DNA of 64,000 bases from Rickettsiales bacterium (GTDB lineage: Bacteria; Pseudomonadota; Alphaproteobacteria; Rickettsiales; JABCZZ01). Position 1 is the stretch's first letter; each line of letters starts with the position of its first letter. Both the position numbers and the translations under genes were made by a program. This document shows positions 60,829 through 64,000 of the stretch, one piece after another. Where the stretch lies: positions 160,322-224,321 of the forward strand of contig DASTXE010000001.1 in NCBI GenBank assembly GCA_035765535.1. The letters are read 5' to 3'. Under the pieces are notes generated by a model. That model ran no database searches, was not told the DNA's origin, and was given only the letters and a program-made list of their open reading frames with translations.

Positions 60829-61467
60829 ATGGCGGTATTGGTAGGCAAAGCGGCACCGGATTTCACGGCTTCTGCGGTACTCGCGGACAATTCTTTTGAT
60901 GACAAGTTCAGCCTGCTGGGCCATCTGGGCATCAAGCGGGATGCGAACGGCAAAGTCACCAAGAAGGGTAAAAAAGGTGTCCTGTTTTTCTATCCTCTGG
61001 ATTTCACCTTCGTCTGCCCGTCGGAAATCATCGCCTTCAACAACCGCGTGAAGGAATTCAAATCCCGCGGCGCTGAGTTGATCGGCGTATCCGTAGACTC
61101 CAAATTCAGTCATTTCGCCTGGAAGAACACGCCGGTGGAAAAAGGCGGTATCGGTAATGTTCAGTTTCCGCTGGTATCCGACCTGACCAAATCCATCGCT
61201 CGCGATTATGATGTGCTGGTAAACGAAGCGGTTTCGTTCCGTGGCCTCTTCCTGATCGACGGTGAAGGTGTTGTGCGTCACCAGGTGGTGAACGACCTGC
61301 CGCTTGGCCGCAATGTGGAAGAAGCGCTGCGTATGGTTGACGCGCTCAACTTCCATGAAGAAAATGGCGAAGTCTGCCCGGTTAACTGGAACCGCGGCGA
61401 CGAAGGCATGAAGGCAACCGCTGACGGCGTTGCCAGCTACCTCAAAAAGCACGCAAAGAAACTCTAA
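60829..61467 (+). CDS. 2-Cys peroxiredoxin (AhpC/Prx1 type)
   Basis: 212 residues from MAVLVGKAAPDF, with GGAGG at ideal distance. The peroxidatic cysteine is C63 in DFTFVCPSE; the resolving cysteine is C183 in NGEVCPVNW. Compared with typical Prx1 proteins there is an extra basic loop (KRDANGKVTKKGKKG, about 36-50) before the active-site strand. The enzyme reduces peroxides and is recycled by thioredoxin. The thioredoxin reductase gene is 68 bases downstream, which fits. Confidence 0.95.
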   Translation: MAVLVGKAAPDFTASAVLADNSFDDKFSLLGHLGIKRDANGKVTKKGKKGVLFFYPLDFTFVCPSEIIAFNNRVKEFKSRGAELIGVSVDSKFSHFAWKNTPVEKGGIGNVQFPLVSDLTKSIARDYDVLVNEAVSFRGLFLIDGEGVVRHQVVNDLPLGRNVEEALRMVDALNFHEENGEVCPVNWNRGDEGMKATADGVASYLKKHAKKL

Positions 61468-61535
61468 AGAGTAAGAAGTTTCGTCAATCAGGTTCCGGCG
61501 TGATTGCTGGAACCTGAAACCTCAAGGCTGACCCT

Positions 61536-62471
61536 ATGGCAACTCATCACACCAAACTCCTGATTCTCGGCTCCGGCGCGGCTGGTTGCACAGCGGCTAT
61601 TTATGGCGCACGTGCGAGCCTCAACCCCATCATGGTGCACGGCATGCAGCCCGGCGGGCAGCTGACCATCACCACGGACGTGGAGAACTTTCCGGGCTTC
61701 GAGCATGCGGTTCAGGGCGGATGGCTGATGGAGCAGATGGAAAAGCAGGCGGCCAATGTGGGCACGAAGATCATTCATGACACAATCGTGAAGGTGGATC
61801 TTTCCAAAAGGCCGTTTGCCTGTACCGGTGACGGCGGGGATGTTTATACCGGTGACGCGCTGGTGATTGCTACGGGCGCTTCGGCCCGCTGGCTCGGCAT
61901 ACAGGGGGAAAAGGAATATCAGGGCTTCGGTGTCTCGGCCTGCGCCACCTGTGACGGATTTTTCTTCCGTGGCAAGGAAGTGGTCGTCATCGGTGGCGGC
62001 AACAGCGCCGTGGAAGAAGCATTATACCTTACGAATCATGCAACGAAGGTGACGCTCATTCATCGCCGTGACAGCTTACGCGCAGAAAAAATAGGGCAGG
62101 AGCGTCTGTTCAAGAATCCGAAGATCGCCGTTATCTGGGATACGGTAGTGGAAGAATTCGTAGGCGAGGGCGACCCGGCCAGCCTGACGGGAGTCCGGTT
62201 GAAGAACCTGAAAACAGGTGAAACCAGTCTCTTTAAGACGGACGGCGCATTCGTTGCCATCGGCCATAACCCGAATACGGCCTTGTTTGAAGGACAGGTG
62301 ACGCTGGACAGCGAAAAATACATCGTGACCAAGCCCGGTTCCACAACGACGAATATTCCGGGCGTATTTGCCGCCGGGGACGTTCAGGATAAAATATTCC
62401 GCCAGGCTGTCACGGCCGCCGGCACGGGATGCATGGCCGCGCTGGAAGCCGAACGGTTCCTCGCACATTAA
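61536..62471 (+). CDS. trxB: Thioredoxin reductase
   Basis: 311 residues. The FAD site LLILGSGAAGCTAAIYGA is at the N terminus, the redox-active dithiol is in SACATCDGFFFRG (CATC), the NADPH site is VVVIGGGNSAVEEALYLTNH with HRRDSLRAEK, and GVFAAGDVQDK closes the second FAD region. It transfers electrons from NADPH to thioredoxin. Next to a peroxiredoxin it probably serves peroxide defence. Confidence 0.96.
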   Translation: MATHHTKLLILGSGAAGCTAAIYGARASLNPIMVHGMQPGGQLTITTDVENFPGFEHAVQGGWLMEQMEKQAANVGTKIIHDTIVKVDLSKRPFACTGDGGDVYTGDALVIATGASARWLGIQGEKEYQGFGVSACATCDGFFFRGKEVVVIGGGNSAVEEALYLTNHATKVTLIHRRDSLRAEKIGQERLFKNPKIAVIWDTVVEEFVGEGDPASLTGVRLKNLKTGETSLFKTDGAFVAIGHNPNTALFEGQVTLDSEKYIVTKPGSTTTNIPGVFAAGDVQDKIFRQAVTAAGTGCMAALEAERFLAH

Positions 62472-62577
62472 GTCATTCTCTTAACTATTTATATTATAAA
62501 TAAATAATCTGTGATTGCGACGTGCAGCACGCGCCTATTCGCCCGTCATAAAACCGCAACGCGATTGTCACATAAAT

Positions 62578-62609
62578 TTAACACTATGTTAATGAATCTT
62601 CTATATACT
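62578..62609 (+). promoter_or_regulatory. CtrA-type box plus -10 before orphan gene
   Basis: An exact TTAA-N7-TTAA at 62578-62592, then 11 bases, then TATACT at 62604-62609. Box, spacing and -10 hexamer are the same as before mltA. It overlaps the ATTGTCACATAAATTTAAC stretch also seen before the orphan at 58236. Confidence 0.6.
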
Positions 62610-62647
62610 TTAGGTTAGGTAGAAATACGTTTGTTTGGAGAATGTTT

Positions 62648-63910
62648 ATGGCAATGGACGATCAGGAAAAAGCGCTAGCTACTAAGCAGATGCAGGAAGA
62701 GATTGCAAAACTTAGTGAAACTGCATACCAGGAAAAACTTGCAGAGATACGCAATACTGCTGAGCGTGATCAGGTCATTGCTGGTATGGCAACAGAGCAG
62801 GAAAGAGACCGGGCCAGACTATGGAACGAGTTGATTGAACAAGAAGCAACTGCGCGGAACAATCCGGGCCGGTATACTGCAGTTGGCTCAGACGGTAAGC
62901 CTCTTCCGGCTCAAGTATCCAATTCTCAGGAAATGTTAGATGATACCCAGCGAAATCAGGCCGCTGATGCGTTAAGAGCGCAGGCAGGTGGACAGGATTT
63001 CATCATCAATATGCGTAAAGGTACCGATGAGGCATCAATAAGAGCCGAAGCGGAAGCCATGAAAGAGAAGTGGCCGGATAAAGATATTAAAGTCATTCAG
63101 GCGGAAGTCCCGGGACCTGACGGAAAACCGATGACGGTATTCGGTGTGACTGGAATACAGGATGCCAAAGCGGCCAGTGAATTCGTCAATTCCCCCGAAG
63201 GTCAGCAGAAGATTAGGGAAAAGAAGCCGGAGATCGAGCAGAAGATCAAAGAGACAAATCAGAAAGAAAGTGTGGCTCAGGGAATCGAGAAAGCTGCGCT
63301 GGATCGCTTTAATAAAGATCTTCAGCCAACCCAGGGCACAATAGATGGGTTAAGGGCTCGTGAAGAATCCTACAGTGAGCAGATTGAAAAGCTCCATACG
63401 CATGAAAAAGCTGAGAAGAATTACAAAAGGGCAGTCAACAGTGCTGTAGATAATTACAGGCAGAAAAATCCTGTCATACAGAAGCTTGGCGGCCAGGTGT
63501 GGATGAATCACAAGCTGAATCAGGCAGAAAGACAGTTTGAAAGGGCTAAAAAAGCTGATGACAAACTGGCAGAACGACTTGGAGATCGTTACGAAAAGCA
63601 CAAAGACAATGTAGATGCTAAGGCTGAAGAGCGACAGACAAAGCTTGAAGTGCAAGAAGAAAAGCTTAATAAAGGGATGAATAACCTGAAAGAAGCACTT
63701 GAGGGCAACGCCGTTACAGTAGCAGATAAAAACGGGAGAACAAAAGAGGTAAAGCTCAATCTTGACGGAAAGCAGTCTGAGTTGATTAAAAATGTTCAGG
63801 AAATTATGAAAGCCAGCGGTGTAGATATGCGCTATACTGATGTAGAGAAAGTCGTTCAGCAGAACGTTGCGTCTGCTAAGTCGGCACCGACCGCAGGCAG
63901 AGGAAAATAA
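62648..63910 (+). CDS. Orphan long coiled-coil protein, function unknown
   Basis: 420 residues from MAMDDQEKAL; GGAG lies seven bases before this ATG and only two before the earlier ATG at 62642. The protein is highly charged and almost wholly helical, rich in Glu, Lys, Gln and Ala, with coiled-coil stretches at about 10-75 and 195-360 (for example NQAERQFERAKKADDKLAER). The middle (about 110-180) looks globular. There is no signal peptide. A further gene starts 27 bases downstream. A structural or secreted role is possible; no family is recognised. Confidence 0.7.
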   Translation: MAMDDQEKALATKQMQEEIAKLSETAYQEKLAEIRNTAERDQVIAGMATEQERDRARLWNELIEQEATARNNPGRYTAVGSDGKPLPAQVSNSQEMLDDTQRNQAADALRAQAGGQDFIINMRKGTDEASIRAEAEAMKEKWPDKDIKVIQAEVPGPDGKPMTVFGVTGIQDAKAASEFVNSPEGQQKIREKKPEIEQKIKETNQKESVAQGIEKAALDRFNKDLQPTQGTIDGLRAREESYSEQIEKLHTHEKAEKNYKRAVNSAVDNYRQKNPVIQKLGGQVWMNHKLNQAERQFERAKKADDKLAERLGDRYEKHKDNVDAKAEERQTKLEVQEEKLNKGMNNLKEALEGNAVTVADKNGRTKEVKLNLDGKQSELIKNVQEIMKASGVDMRYTDVEKVVQQNVASAKSAPTAGRGK

Positions 63911-63937
63911 CAGACGGAATCATTAAAAGGATACTTT

Positions 63938-64000
63938 ATGAATATTTCTACAAACGGCACTTCGACCTTTCAACAGGAACTGGACAGTATTGTTACCAGT
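63938..64000 (+). CDS. Start of an unknown gene, cut by the window edge
   Basis: ATG at 63938 with AAAAGG before it. Only 21 codons are visible, starting MNISTNGTSTFQQELDS. It lies 27 bases after the orphan coiled-coil gene and is probably in the same transcript. The Ser/Thr/Asn-rich start gives no family. Confidence 0.55.
   Translation, partial: MNISTNGTSTFQQELDSIVTS

Overview
The window looks like chromosomal DNA of a free-living or facultatively host-associated alphaproteobacterium. The G+C content is near one half by eye. Lineage clues are the tpiA-secG-pyrG run, a class II DAHP synthase, a Tim44-like protein next to mltA, rpsT beside dnaA, rplM-rpsI, a PleC/DivJ-type histidine kinase and several TTAA-N7-TTAA (CtrA-type) promoter boxes. 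I cannot fix the order or family. I recognised no tRNA, rRNA, CRISPR array, insertion sequence or prophage.

Layout. 1-7.5 kb: the 5' part of murD, a GNAT acetyltransferase and a His/Met-rich periplasmic protein on the minus strand, divergent from cutA; then a plus-strand run aroG(class II)-kdsA-secreted Cys protein-eno-pccB-lipoprotein. 7.5-10.3 kb: tpiA-secG-pyrG on the minus strand. 10.3-12 kb: a long, hairpin-rich leader and an RhlE-like DEAD-box helicase whose motif II reads DETD. 12-16.2 kb: an orphan protein, then a minus-strand TPR protein-ispE-unknown unit. 16.3-19 kb: a small basic protein, a Tim44-like protein and an MltA lytic transglycosylase with an unusual repeated C-terminal tail. 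19-25 kb: flagellar hook genes fliK-flgD-flgE behind a sigma-54 promoter, with a small convergent gene that may also be sigma-54 dependent. 25-31 kb: a PIF1-like helicase, gyrB, dnaA, rpsT.

31.3-44.9 kb is the most striking region. It is a complete-looking but rearranged Pel exopolysaccharide locus: GalE-like C4-epimerase (PelX-like), PelA with no N-terminal glycoside hydrolase, PelB split into a membrane-anchored TPR scaffold and a separate signal-peptide-bearing outer-membrane barrel, no recognisable PelC, then PelD, PelE, PelF and PelG. PelD keeps the c-di-GMP I-site residues at the spacing recalled for the Pseudomonas protein. After it come hpt, the sensor kinase and dTDP-rhamnose genes rfbA-rfbD-rfbC without rfbB.

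50-64 kb: an SDR, rpmB, biotin genes (bioF divergent from bioB-bioA), rplM-rpsI, panB, a CorC-like transporter, a peroxiredoxin-thioredoxin reductase pair, and several orphan proteins I cannot assign.

A theme links scattered genes. Promoters of mltA, the sensor kinase and five orphan genes share the layout TTAA-N7-TTAA, then 10-12 nt, then a TATAMT-like -10, some with one or two mismatches. This suggests a CtrA-like cell-cycle regulon covering envelope remodelling and unknown proteins, next to sigma-54 control of the flagellar hook and probable c-di-GMP control of Pel.
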